Below are positions 1-8,073 of a stretch of 53,328 bases of DNA, one piece after another; the stretch's first letter is position 1; each line of letters opens with the position of its first letter. The stretch covers positions 1 to 53,328 of the forward strand of contig NZ_AYOZ01000013.1 of assembly GCF_000508165.1 (NCBI RefSeq), in the 5' to 3' direction. The notes under the pieces are model-generated. The model had not been told where the DNA came from, did no database searches, and saw only the letters and a program-made list of their open reading frames with translations. The translations under genes and the position numbers were made by a program. This stretch comes from Marinomonas profundimaris. GTDB lineage: Bacteria > Pseudomonadota > Gammaproteobacteria > Pseudomonadales > Marinomonadaceae.

Positions 1-29
1 CGTAGGTTCGAATCCTGCTCCCGCAACCA
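1..29 (+). tRNA. tRNA-fMet, 3' part only (cut by window edge)
   Basis: The first 29 bases are identical to the T-arm and acceptor 3' end, including CCA, of the two complete initiator tRNA genes that follow. The 5' part lies outside the window, so at least three initiator tRNA copies stand in tandem here. The following spacer (30-110) ends in the same AATAGTTTAACTTGT stretch that precedes both complete genes, so the cluster grew by duplication. Confidence 0.85.
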
Positions 30-110
30 ATTAGAATCAGTCTAGTTTGGTTACATGATTTTATCTTATATTTCTGAAAATAAACTATATAAATCAATAG
101 TTTAACTTGT

Positions 111-187
<77 letters not shown>

Positions 188-242
188 TTTCAGTTAAGAT
201 CGTAGGTTCACTTTTAAATTAAGATAAGTGCTCCCGCAACCA
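188..242 (+). repeat. single 55-bp tRNA-3'-end-derived repeat unit
   Basis: This is one unit between the two tRNA genes. It contains CGTAGGTTC (the 5' side of the tRNA T-arm) and ends in GTGCTCCCGCAACCA (the tRNA acceptor 3' end with CCA). Between them lies an AT-rich insert, ACTTTTAAATTAAGATAA, that replaces the T-loop. It has the same length and order as the units in the array at 373-702. Confidence 0.9.
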
Positions 243-295
243 AATATTCAGAAATACATTACTAAAAAGTAAGCTATATCAATAGTTTAACTTGT

Positions 296-372
<77 letters not shown>

Positions 373-702
373 TCTCAGTTAAGGTCGTAGGTTCACTTTT
401 AACTTAAGATAAGTGCTCCCGCAACCATTTCAGTTAAGGTCGTAGGTTCACTTTTAAATTAAGATAAGTGCTCTCGCAACCATCTCAGTAAAGGTCGTAG
501 GTTCACTTTTAAATTAAGATACGTGCTCCCGCAACCATCTCAGTAAAGTTCGTAGGTTCACTTTTAACTTAAGATAAATGCTCCCGCAACCATTTCAGTT
601 AAGGTCGTAGGTTCCCTTTTAAATTAAGATAAGTGCTCCCGCAACCATCTCAGTAAAGATCGTAGGTTCATTTTTAAGTTACGATATACGTCCCTGAAAC
701 TA
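373..702 (+). repeat. tandem 55-bp array derived from tRNA-fMet 3' end
   Basis: Six head-to-tail units of exactly 55 bp end at 427, 482, 537, 592, 647 and 702. Each starts TCTCAGT(T/A)AAG or TTTCAGTTAAG, then carries CGTAGGTTC, an AT-rich core and GTGCTCCCGCAACCA. The last unit is decayed (TCCCTGAAACTA). The core can form a short CACTT/AAGTG hairpin. No unit can fold as a full tRNA, because the D-arm and anticodon arm are missing. The layout resembles the rtT repeats behind tRNA-Tyr in the E. coli tyrT operon, but with a different unit. The array is probably co-transcribed with the tRNAs. Confidence 0.9.
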
Positions 703-1119
703 CCTTTCAAAATTTCTTCTAGATCAATTCTAAGATCGTGGATTCACTGTTTAATTAAGATAAGTGCCGCCTCTACGGATTCTTATTTCTATCTCACTCA
801 ACACTCCGAAACTTTCCAGTCATTTTTAACGTTTGTTTTATGCTTTTACGGCTTTTACGGCTTTTACGGCCTTTTGCTTATATATCTCTCTCTTTTACTC
901 GAAAAAACGGTGTCGTGAATCTTCTGCTAGGTTGTCCTATTTTCAGGTTTTAGGCCTATCTAGGCTTTACTAAACACCGATTAGTATTAAAATCTGCTTC
1001 TATAGAAAGTTATGACGCGTAGTAGTGGTTATATTTGTAGTGCTTGGCTATATTGAAAAAGATTTTTTTTACGCGTAAGGAAATCATGACGTTAATTGTG
1101 AAGTTGAGAGCTTATTTCG
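703..1119. other. non-coding stretch: decayed repeat unit and short tandem repeat
   Basis: No gene is seen. Bases about 725-778 hold an eighth, degraded copy of the tRNA-derived unit (TAAGATCGTGGATTCAC, then AATTAAGATAAGTGC), displaced about 21 bp from the 55-bp register. At 842-868 there are three perfect copies of the 9-mer GCTTTTACG. The remainder is AT-rich leader sequence before the CorA-like gene, with no convincing promoter that I can fix. Confidence 0.6.
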
Positions 1120-2073
1120 ATGATAGAAGTAGTGACGAAAAATAATGAAATATTGAGAGTAGACAGTATTGATGGGCTCATGAAAGATGCTCATGATTTT
1201 AATTTTATGCATTTTATTGACTACAAGCCCAATGAGCTAAAGTGGATTACGGACGAATTTGGCATAGACTTTGAAATTATGAATCATTATAAAGATATTG
1301 AGATTAGTTCTCATTTTTTGGAAGATGATACACAAGCTGCTCTGCATATATCTCTGCCTTTTTACAATAGCGGTATGAAGTTTACAGAAGAACCAATATT
1401 TTTCGTTTTATCTGAGAAAACGGTATTTATGTTTACGAGTTCTGAATCAGATAAGTTCTTTGGGAAAAACTATAAAAACAAATCAACTATTATTAAAAAC
1501 CTTTCAGACCCATGTTTGATATTTAAAGCGCTTATTGAATTTATTTCTGATTTGTACGCGGACATAACTGAAAATATAACCAAAAAAATCAAAATTCTTG
1601 CCAATAGAATATTAATAGAAAAACAGTACTTAAACTCTGATACGGATGTGACGACAGGGCTTAAGTTCAATAATTTATTACTTAAAGAGTCACTGATGGA
1701 AACAAGGCGCGTTTTTTCCATGTATAAAAAAAGTAGGATGGAGCGCATTTACAAAATCAAAGAGACGGTTGAAACTGAGCTAAGTGATCTTAATGTTGTT
1801 TCTGAACATATTCAGTTCAATTTTGATCGACTTGACGACTTAAAAGAAAATATTTCAAATAAAATTGAAATAGAGCAAAATCATATTTTTAAAATACTGA
1901 CAATCACGACGATGTCTATATCTGTACCTACGCTTGTCGCTGCAATATACGGTATGAATTTTGAAAACATGCCTGAACTAAAAGCTGTTTATGGTTATCC
2001 TATTGTGATTGTGGTCATGCTTATTAGTATTTTATGTCCGCTTATATTTTTCAAAGTGAAGAAATGGTTTTAA
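1120..2073 (+). CDS. CorA-family Mg2+/divalent cation channel
   Basis: A 317-residue protein of the CorA/MIT family, which forms a pentameric inner-membrane channel for Mg2+ and sometimes Co2+ or Ni2+. The family signature is at the C-terminus: a hydrophobic helix (about 258-277), then the YGMN selectivity motif followed by FENMPEL, then a second membrane helix and a basic tail (KVKKWF). The long N-terminal part is acidic and helical, as expected for the cytoplasmic funnel. ATG 1120 is the first start after an in-frame stop at 1099, with a weak GAGAG just upstream. The gene is monocistronic and lower in GC than its right-hand neighbours. Ion preference cannot be told from sequence. Confidence 0.9.
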   Translation: MIEVVTKNNEILRVDSIDGLMKDAHDFNFMHFIDYKPNELKWITDEFGIDFEIMNHYKDIEISSHFLEDDTQAALHISLPFYNSGMKFTEEPIFFVLSEKTVFMFTSSESDKFFGKNYKNKSTIIKNLSDPCLIFKALIEFISDLYADITENITKKIKILANRILIEKQYLNSDTDVTTGLKFNNLLLKESLMETRRVFSMYKKSRMERIYKIKETVETELSDLNVVSEHIQFNFDRLDDLKENISNKIEIEQNHIFKILTITTMSISVPTLVAAIYGMNFENMPELKAVYGYPIVIVVMLISILCPLIFFKVKKWF

Positions 2074-2385
2074 TCATATTGGTCCTAAATTCAGATGATA
2101 AATAATAAAGTGATAGGCTTGTTGTTTATACTTGGTAAGCAGTGCGAATCTTGCTGTCACTAGTATTTATTAAAGCCTGATTACCATGCCTTGTTACGAA
2201 ATCTCTATCCGGTCTTAAGTGAAAAAATTCCTAATAGGCCTAGGGGGTGAAGTAAAAGAAAATACGGAAGACATGGAATTACAGGATTTTTTTGGCAGTC
2301 TTAGCCGTGTAGTAAATGGTTGAAGATAAAAAAGCCACCCGTATTTAATATGGATGGCTTTTGTTATTTTCTTGCTCAGGCTGTA
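2074..2385. other. intergenic stretch with possible small ORF remnant
   Basis: No clear gene. A short reading frame with amino-acid-like composition runs from about 2186 to 2323, interrupted by a TAA at 2216. After it a GTG at 2219 could start a 34-residue peptide beginning VKKFLIGLGGEV. No ribosome-binding site supports it. It may be the decayed end of a lost gene. The right end holds the terminator at 2330-2362. Confidence 0.3.
2330..2362. terminator. bidirectional rho-independent terminator
   Basis: The arms AAAAGCCACCC and GGATGGCTTTT pair with one mismatch over an 11-nt loop. T-runs flank both sides. It lies just past the stop of the minus-strand ABC/dehydrogenase operon and downstream of the plus-strand corA-like gene, so it can serve both. 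Confidence 0.8.
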
Positions 2386-3831
2386 TTAGAACGGGTAGTG
2401 TTGGCTCGGATCTTCAATGGTGATCCAGCGTAAATCCGTGAACTCAGCGATTCCTGCTTTGCCTCCAAAGCGGCCGTAACCGGAATCCCCAACGCCACCA
2501 AAAGGCATGTGTGGTTCATCCGCTAAAGTGGGGCCATTGATATGGCAAATGCCACTTTTAATTGCGTTGGCGCAGGCCAAAGCACGATTGATATCTTGAG
2601 AGAATACCGCGGCAGACAACCCGTATTCGCTGTCGTTGGCGACCTGAATGGCTTCTTCATCACCATTCACTCGAATAATAGACTTAACAGGACCAAAGCT
2701 TTCTTCGTTGTAAATACGCATGTTGTTAGTAACGCCGTCGAGTAGTGTGGCAGAAAATATTGAACCATCATTGTCACCGCCGCAGGCAAGTTTTGCCCCC
2801 TTGCTTACCGCATCATTGATCAGCTCATGCATTTTTTCTGAGACTTGAGGGTTCACTAACGACCCCAATACCACAGCATCACGAGGATTTCCCCAAGGCA
2901 GCTTAGATGCTCTGGCCACTAGTTTTTCTACAAATTCATCGGCAATTTTTTCATCGACGATGACGCGTTCGGTCGACATGCATATTTGTCCTTGGTTCAT
3001 AAAGGCGCCAAAAACAGCGGCGTTCACGGCGCCCTCAATATCCGCATCGGACAAGATAACCAACGGTGCTTTACCGCCAAGTTCCAATAAGGCAGGTTTT
3101 AAATTTTCACCCGCTAGACGACCGATAATACGTCCTACAGGGCTGGACCCTGTGAAGTTTACATGACGCACTTCTGGAGCTTCAATTAAAGCTTTCACGA
3201 CACTTGGTGCGTCACTTGGGTCATTTGAAATTAGGTTGATCACACCTGCTGGAAAACCGGCTTCTAGGAAACAATCGATAATTAATCGATGAGTCAGAGG
3301 GCAAAATTCCGAGCTTTTAAAAATCACGGTATTGCCACACGCCAGCGGCGTAGCAATGGCTCGAGCCCCTAAAATGATAGGCGCGTTCCATGGTGCAATC
3401 GCCAAACAAACGCCTTTTGGTTTGTTCACTGACATTGCCAACGTGCCTGGTTTATTGGAAGGAATCACTTCACCGCCAATTTGGGTTGTCAGAGCCGCGG
3501 CTTCACGAATGTGACCTGCAGCCAGCATCACGTTAAACCCTGCCCAAGGACCTGTTGCACCGGTTTCGGTAATCATCGCGGCGATGAAATCGTCTTGCTT
3601 GGATTCCATGATGTCGGCGGTTTTATTTAATAAATTGCGACGTTCTATTGGACCTGTTTGCGCCCAAGCAGGAAAAGCGTTTTGCGCCGCTGTCGTGGCC
3701 GAGACAACATCGTCTAGTGTGGCAGCCGCGGAAACTGAGGCGACAGCGCCAGTGACTGGGTCTAAACGAGAATATTCTTTGTGGTTACTGGCTTTTAGGT
3801 CAAGACCACCGATGCTTAATAAAACCGTCAT
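2386..3831 (-). CDS. NAD(P)-dependent aldehyde dehydrogenase (salicylaldehyde/vanillin-dehydrogenase-like)
   Basis: A 481-residue enzyme of the aldehyde dehydrogenase superfamily, oxidising an aldehyde to its acid with NAD(P)+. Visible residues are the oxyanion Asn149 in APWNAP, the general base Glu250 in LELGGK, and the nucleophile Cys284 in GQICMST. The NFTGSSPVG segment belongs to the Rossmann domain. The sequence style (GVCLAIAPWNAPI, FMNQGQICMSTER) is that of aromatic-aldehyde dehydrogenases of the DoxF/vanillin type. That is a family impression, not proof of substrate. It is the last gene of the minus-strand operon, 68 bp after the SDR gene. AAGGA precedes ATG 3831 by 8 nt. It is paralogous to the first gene of the same operon (9452-10915). 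Confidence 0.9.
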   Translation of the reverse strand: MTVLLSIGGLDLKASNHKEYSRLDPVTGAVASVSAAATLDDVVSATTAAQNAFPAWAQTGPIERRNLLNKTADIMESKQDDFIAAMITETGATGPWAGFNVMLAAGHIREAAALTTQIGGEVIPSNKPGTLAMSVNKPKGVCLAIAPWNAPIILGARAIATPLACGNTVIFKSSEFCPLTHRLIIDCFLEAGFPAGVINLISNDPSDAPSVVKALIEAPEVRHVNFTGSSPVGRIIGRLAGENLKPALLELGGKAPLVILSDADIEGAVNAAVFGAFMNQGQICMSTERVIVDEKIADEFVEKLVARASKLPWGNPRDAVVLGSLVNPQVSEKMHELINDAVSKGAKLACGGDNDGSIFSATLLDGVTNNMRIYNEESFGPVKSIIRVNGDEEAIQVANDSEYGLSAAVFSQDINRALACANAIKSGICHINGPTLADEPHMPFGGVGDSGYGRFGGKAGIAEFTDLRWITIEDPSQHYPF

Positions 3832-3899
3832 AATGTGTTTCCTTATTTTAAAAGTTACGTTTCTATACGTTATATTTTTTAAACTATGCTTGTTATAAG

Positions 3900-4697
3900 T
3901 TACGTTTTTGATAAACCAAGCGCTTCGACTGTCACGGAAGCTTCCAGTCCACCATCCGCTGCGATGTTGTTGCCATTTACCCAGCGAGCGGCGTCTGAGC
4001 AGAGGAATAAAATAACCGGCGCGATGTCCGCCGGTGTGCCCGCACGACCGACTCGATCCACATCAGAATTGACGCGCTGATCGCCAAGTACTTGGCGAAA
4101 TTGTGTCAGAATTGGTGTTTCGACTGGACCCGGTGAGACGGCATTCACTCGGATGTTTCGTGATTTAAACATCGGTTGATGAGCGGCCAGCATGGTCCAA
4201 ACTAAGAGTATTTCTTTTGAAATGGGGTAACCGAGTTCATTGGGAATCGCAAAATCTTCCATCAGTTTGCTAGGCTCTGGAAAGCCACTTAATTTCGCCA
4301 TCACTGAGGCGCGCTGTGTGTTTTCACGCCAGCCGTATCCCGCCATTGACGCCACGTTAATAATGCTGCCGCCCGTTCGAATTTTGGTGGCCAACCCTTC
4401 TGAGAGCGCTTTTAAACCAAAGAAGTTAATCGCTAACGTCAGCGCCGCGCCACCGGTCCCAGAAACACCAGCGACATTACACAGTGCATCAATTCCGTCA
4501 GGAAGTGCATTGACGATTTCATCCACGCCTGCTTGAGTCGAAATATCACCCTGCAAAAACGTACCGATCGAATGACTCGGTTTGACAACATCGATGCCGA
4601 TAACATCCGCCCCCATATGCGCAGCAAGTTCTGCGGTATGTTGGCCAATGCCGCTTGCAACGCCCGTCACAACGATTATTTTTCCGAATAACATCAT
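3900..4697 (-). CDS. SDR oxidoreductase, coniferyl-alcohol-dehydrogenase-like
   Basis: About 265 residues, a classical short-chain dehydrogenase/reductase. The nucleotide-binding TGVASGIG lies at about 11-18, NVAG at about 74-77, the active-site Ser in NVAS(M) near 117, and the catalytic Tyr157-x3-Lys161 in GYPISKE. The insert before the Tyr and the PGPVETPIL segment resemble the CalA-type coniferyl alcohol / 3-alpha-hydroxysteroid dehydrogenase subgroup. It would oxidise an alcohol to the aldehyde used by the flanking aldehyde dehydrogenases. The frame opens upstream at 4733, but TAAGGAG at 4701-4707 points to the paired ATGs at 4697/4694. The latter has the better 6-nt spacing. It starts 7 bp after the permease gene. 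Confidence 0.85.
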   Translation of the reverse strand: MMLFGKIIVVTGVASGIGQHTAELAAHMGADVIGIDVVKPSHSIGTFLQGDISTQAGVDEIVNALPDGIDALCNVAGVSGTGGAALTLAINFFGLKALSEGLATKIRTGGSIINVASMAGYGWRENTQRASVMAKLSGFPEPSKLMEDFAIPNELGYPISKEILLVWTMLAAHQPMFKSRNIRVNAVSPGPVETPILTQFRQVLGDQRVNSDVDRVGRAGTPADIAPVILFLCSDAARWVNGNNIAADGGLEASVTVEALGLSKT

Positions 4698-4704
4698 GAT
4701 CTCC

Positions 4705-5709
4705 TTATGTGTTTTTAGATTTTGTATCAACAATCAATCCGGTGACTTGATAGCCGACCGGAATCAAGGTGATACCCAAGCGGTTTTCAATGGCGCCCCA
4801 AAGGCCTTTCGGCAAAAATAGAGAGCAAAACATAGCCACAGCACCCAAACCGACGAGATACCAAACGCCCGTACTGGCAAACCATGTTTCTACCGCAAAG
4901 AACAACAGCGCGCCCAAAATGGCGCCTTCAAATCGACCTAATCCACCCACAAGCACCATGAAAATCATGTACGCCGTCCATTGAACCGAGAAGTAGGTTT
5001 TAGGTTGGAAGGACGATGCTTGGGCAAGCCACAATGCGCCCGCTAATGCCGTACCAAAGGCAGCAAAAATGAAGAACCATTTTTTGACTTTTTCCGCATC
5101 CACGCCGATAGAGTCGGCGGCTTCTTCGTTGTCTCGAATAGCTTGCATAGCAATGCCAGCGCGCGATCGAAGAATAAAGAACAAGCCCAGCAACAAACCT
5201 GACATGCCTAGCAGCGCAGAGAGGTAAATCAGCGTGCGACGGGTCTCTATGTCAAATTGGTTGAGCGCGATTAATGAAATGCCGGTTTCACCTTGAATCA
5301 AGGGGTCAAGGTTCACCAATAAGTGACCGATCGACGCGAGTACCCACATGCCAATGGCAAACTCGCCCGCTTTTAACCGCAACATGAAGGTGGAAATCGG
5401 CCAACTAAGCAATCCCACTAAACACGCCGCCATTAACAAAGCCGCAAAAGGGGAAACACCCAAATTAGTAATACGAATCGTGGCGTATGCCCCTAAGCCA
5501 AAAAACAATTGCTGACCAATGGAAATTAAGCCACCAAAGCCCGCCAGCGTATTCCACATTGCCGCCATGATGATGTAAATGAAGAGCACCGTTAGGCGTT
5601 CCATGACGTTATTAGACGCCAGCATAGGCATCATGATCAGGACAATAAACAACACAACGATGATGAAAATAGTCGCCTTAGAATAGGCATTAGAGCGTTT
5701 TATTTTCAT
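4705..5709 (-). CDS. branched-chain-type ABC transporter permease (LivM-like)
   Basis: A 334-residue integral membrane protein with about eight to ten hydrophobic segments. It carries the LivM-family region AGFGGLISIGQQLFFGLGAYA near 60-80 and the EAA-like cytoplasmic loop AIRDNEEAADSIGVD near 188. It forms the translocation pore together with the LivH-like partner, whose gene overlaps by 4 nt (ATGA-type junction at 5706-5709). GGGAGA lies 6 nt before ATG 5709. The family imports hydrophobic amino acids, but members in catabolic operons carry aromatic acids, amides or urea. The flanking dehydrogenases favour a non-amino-acid substrate here. Confidence 0.92.
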   Translation of the reverse strand: MKIKRSNAYSKATIFIIVVLFIVLIMMPMLASNNVMERLTVLFIYIIMAAMWNTLAGFGGLISIGQQLFFGLGAYATIRITNLGVSPFAALLMAACLVGLLSWPISTFMLRLKAGEFAIGMWVLASIGHLLVNLDPLIQGETGISLIALNQFDIETRRTLIYLSALLGMSGLLLGLFFILRSRAGIAMQAIRDNEEAADSIGVDAEKVKKWFFIFAAFGTALAGALWLAQASSFQPKTYFSVQWTAYMIFMVLVGGLGRFEGAILGALLFFAVETWFASTGVWYLVGLGAVAMFCSLFLPKGLWGAIENRLGITLIPVGYQVTGLIVDTKSKNT

Positions 5710-6611
5710 AGAGAGTCTCCCTTATGACGACGTTTAATCAGCCAGTGTTTGAGAGAGAAAACATTGCTATTGAGATAAATACGGGCAAACAAAAACATCA
5801 GAAAGACCAAATGCCCACCTAATAAAAAACCTTGCGGGTGAATGAGTGCACCGACACTCTGTGCAATCGCCAGAATAATGCCGCCCATGAACACGCCCCA
5901 CAAAGAGCCTGCACCACCAATGATGGTTGCTTCAAAAGCAAACAAGAGTTGAGGGCCGCCAGCATACGCATCGAACGTGCCACGCAAGCCAAGCGCGGTA
6001 CCAGAAATGGCCACCGTCATCATGGCAATGGCGGCGGATATACCGGCAATTTTTCGAGAGTCGATACCAACCAGCCCTGCGGTTTCCGGGTCAAATGCGG
6101 TGGCGCGTATTTGTCGTCCTAGTGGTGTAAAACGCAGCACCAGATCCAACCCGCCGATCACCACAATAGCAGTGAGCAAAACGATGACAGGGAGCTTACC
6201 TACCCATAACCCAAAAATTTCATAAGAATCCCAGCTTAAATCGCCAAGATAAGGCGCCAGCGAACGGGTATTGGCACCAAATTGTTGGAACAACAAATTG
6301 TCGATCACAATGGCGAGGCCAAAGGTGGTTAGAACGGGTAACAGTTCTCCGCCTTTTGTTGCTCGCTCTAAGATGACGCGTTGCAGTAACAATCCCACCA
6401 CCGCCATGATGGGAAGTACCATAAGTACCGAAATAAAAGGCGACAGCGCGAGTGCATCGGTGATTTCCCAAACTAAATACGCGCTTAAAATGGCCAGCGA
6501 GCCATGAGCCAGGTTGATGATTCGCATGACTTGAAACATAAAGGCTAGGCCGCAGGCGACCAAAGCGTAATAGCCGCCGAGCAAGATGGCTTGTACCAGA
6601 CTATTGATCAT
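5706..6611 (-). CDS. branched-chain-type ABC transporter permease (LivH-like)
   Basis: A 301-residue membrane permease of the LivH family, with about eight membrane segments. It shows the family N-terminus (GGYYALVACGLAFMFQVMRIINLAHGS), the conserved cytoplasmic loop RQIRATAFDPETAGLVGID, and a Gly-rich segment IIGGAGSLWGVFMGG. AGGAGG lies 4 nt before ATG 6611. Its start overlaps the end of the LivF-like ATPase gene by 4 nt and its end overlaps the LivM-like gene by 4 nt, so the three products are translationally coupled. It pairs with LivM-like to form the importer channel. Confidence 0.92.
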   Translation of the reverse strand: MINSLVQAILLGGYYALVACGLAFMFQVMRIINLAHGSLAILSAYLVWEITDALALSPFISVLMVLPIMAVVGLLLQRVILERATKGGELLPVLTTFGLAIVIDNLLFQQFGANTRSLAPYLGDLSWDSYEIFGLWVGKLPVIVLLTAIVVIGGLDLVLRFTPLGRQIRATAFDPETAGLVGIDSRKIAGISAAIAMMTVAISGTALGLRGTFDAYAGGPQLLFAFEATIIGGAGSLWGVFMGGIILAIAQSVGALIHPQGFLLGGHLVFLMFLFARIYLNSNVFSLKHWLIKRRHKGDSL

Positions 6612-7327
6612 GACGCCTCCTGTTGAGTGGCTTTATTCAGGCCAAAATAAGCTTGAGTGATTTCATCGCGATGGGTATCGGCGGTTAGCTTATCGAGCAC
6701 GATACGACCTTCAAGCATGCAAATTGCTCGCTGAGAGAAGGTGATGGCACGTTCTAGGTCTTGTTCGACTAACAAAATAGTCGTGCCAGCGTCGCGTAAA
6801 CTTTCGATCGAGGCATACACTTGATCGACCACCAGTGGCGATAATCCCAAGCTTACTTCGTCTAAAATCAGCAGTTCGGGATTCGCCATGAGTGCGCGGC
6901 CAATGGCCGTGGCTTGTTGCTCGCCACCGGATAAACTCCCCGTTTTAGAATGGCGACGTTTCACCAAATTGGGAAAAGTGGTAAAAATGCGTTCAATATC
7001 CCAATCGCCCTGTCGCTGAACGGTCTTGCCCAGCAACAGGTTCTCTTCCACCGTCATCTCGCTAAACAAACGACGGCCTTCTGGCACGAGTGATAAGCCT
7101 TGTTGAACGCGCGTGCTTGACGAGGTGTCGGTAATGTCTTGGTCTTTAAAAGACACGCGGCCCGAATAAATGGGCAAGGCACCGGCAATGGCTTTGAGAA
7201 AAGTGGATTTGCCTGCGCCATTGGCGCCAATTAGTGAAACAATGTCGCCTTGAGTGATCTCGATGGAAACGCCCTGTACCGCGCGGAACTGTCCATAACG
7301 TACGTCTAAATTATGCACTGACAGCAT
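6608..7327 (-). CDS. ABC transporter ATPase (LivF-like)
   Basis: A 239-residue ATP-binding subunit with Walker A GANGAGKS at 34-41, a canonical LSGGEQQ signature near 132, Walker B LLILDEVSLGL near 152, and the H-loop region replaced by LLVEQDL as usual in LivF proteins. It energises the LivHM-like permease together with the LivG-like ATPase. The start overlaps the upstream livG-like gene by 17 nt, and a GGAGG sequence lies inside that overlap. The end overlaps the livH-like gene by 4 nt. Confidence 0.94.
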   Translation of the reverse strand: MLSVHNLDVRYGQFRAVQGVSIEITQGDIVSLIGANGAGKSTFLKAIAGALPIYSGRVSFKDQDITDTSSSTRVQQGLSLVPEGRRLFSEMTVEENLLLGKTVQRQGDWDIERIFTTFPNLVKRRHSKTGSLSGGEQQATAIGRALMANPELLILDEVSLGLSPLVVDQVYASIESLRDAGTTILLVEQDLERAITFSQRAICMLEGRIVLDKLTADTHRDEITQAYFGLNKATQQEAS

Positions 7328-8060
7328 GGCTGGCTCCTCCCATATACGCTTTCATGACCTGTTGATTCGACATGACATCGTCAGGCGTGCCTTGGGCAAT
7401 AATACGACCGCTGTCCATGCAAATAAGTGTTTTGGCCACGCGTAATAAGATGTGTACGATGTGTTCAATCCACACGATACCAATGCCACGCTCACGCAGC
7501 GTCAGAATGGTATCCACCAGTTGCAGGGCTTCCGCGTCGGTTAAACCGCCGCCAATTTCGTCTAAAAACAGCAGCTTTGGTTGGGTCGCGAGCGCCCGAG
7601 CCAGTTCTAAGCGCTTGCGATCGAGAAGGCCAATGCTGTCGGCTTCCCGATTTGCCAACGGCAACATGCCGCACAGTTTGATCGATTCAAGGGCGATGTC
7701 GTAGGCTTCTTCACGGTTACTGGTGGCAGAATGAATGGCCGCCACAAAGACATTTTCAAACACGCTAATACCTGAAAAAGGCTTCGGGATTTGGTGTGTT
7801 CTCACTAAACCTTGCTTGGCACGTTGTCGTGCGGGTTGATGAGTAATGTCTTGATCATTGAGTTTTATCTGTCCACTGGTGGGCGGTTGAGCACCAGACA
7901 GCACGCTTAATAGGGTGGATTTTCCGGCACCATTAGGTCCAACGATGCCAATGGCATCGTTGGTGTCCATGGTGAAATCAATTCCATTCAGCACTTGCAC
8001 GCGACCAAAAGACTTATGAATGCCCGTCGCTTGAAGTTGTGAGTATGGCGTTATTATCAC
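7311..8060 (-). CDS. ABC transporter ATPase (LivG-like) with atypical signature
   Basis: A 249-residue ATP-binding subunit. Walker A GPNGAGKS is at 41-48. Walker B is LLFLDEIGGGL near 163-173, and EHIV supplies the H-loop His. The ABC signature is unusual: where most members have LSxGQ, this protein reads IGLLDRKRLELARAL (about 143-157). The standard signature comes from the LivF-like partner, so this may be an asymmetric pair. Translation starts at GTG 8060, with TAGGAAT about 8 nt upstream. It follows the binding-protein gene by 13 bp. Confidence 0.92.
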   Translation of the reverse strand: MIITPYSQLQATGIHKSFGRVQVLNGIDFTMDTNDAIGIVGPNGAGKSTLLSVLSGAQPPTSGQIKLNDQDITHQPARQRAKQGLVRTHQIPKPFSGISVFENVFVAAIHSATSNREEAYDIALESIKLCGMLPLANREADSIGLLDRKRLELARALATQPKLLFLDEIGGGLTDAEALQLVDTILTLRERGIGIVWIEHIVHILLRVAKTLICMDSGRIIAQGTPDDVMSNQQVMKAYMGGASHAVSA

Positions 8061-8073
8061 GATAGAATTCCTA

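Noticed and set aside
1470..1748. Minus-strand 92-codon frame inside the CorA-like gene
   Set aside because: Antisense shadow of a well-supported gene, with no ribosome-binding site or family match.
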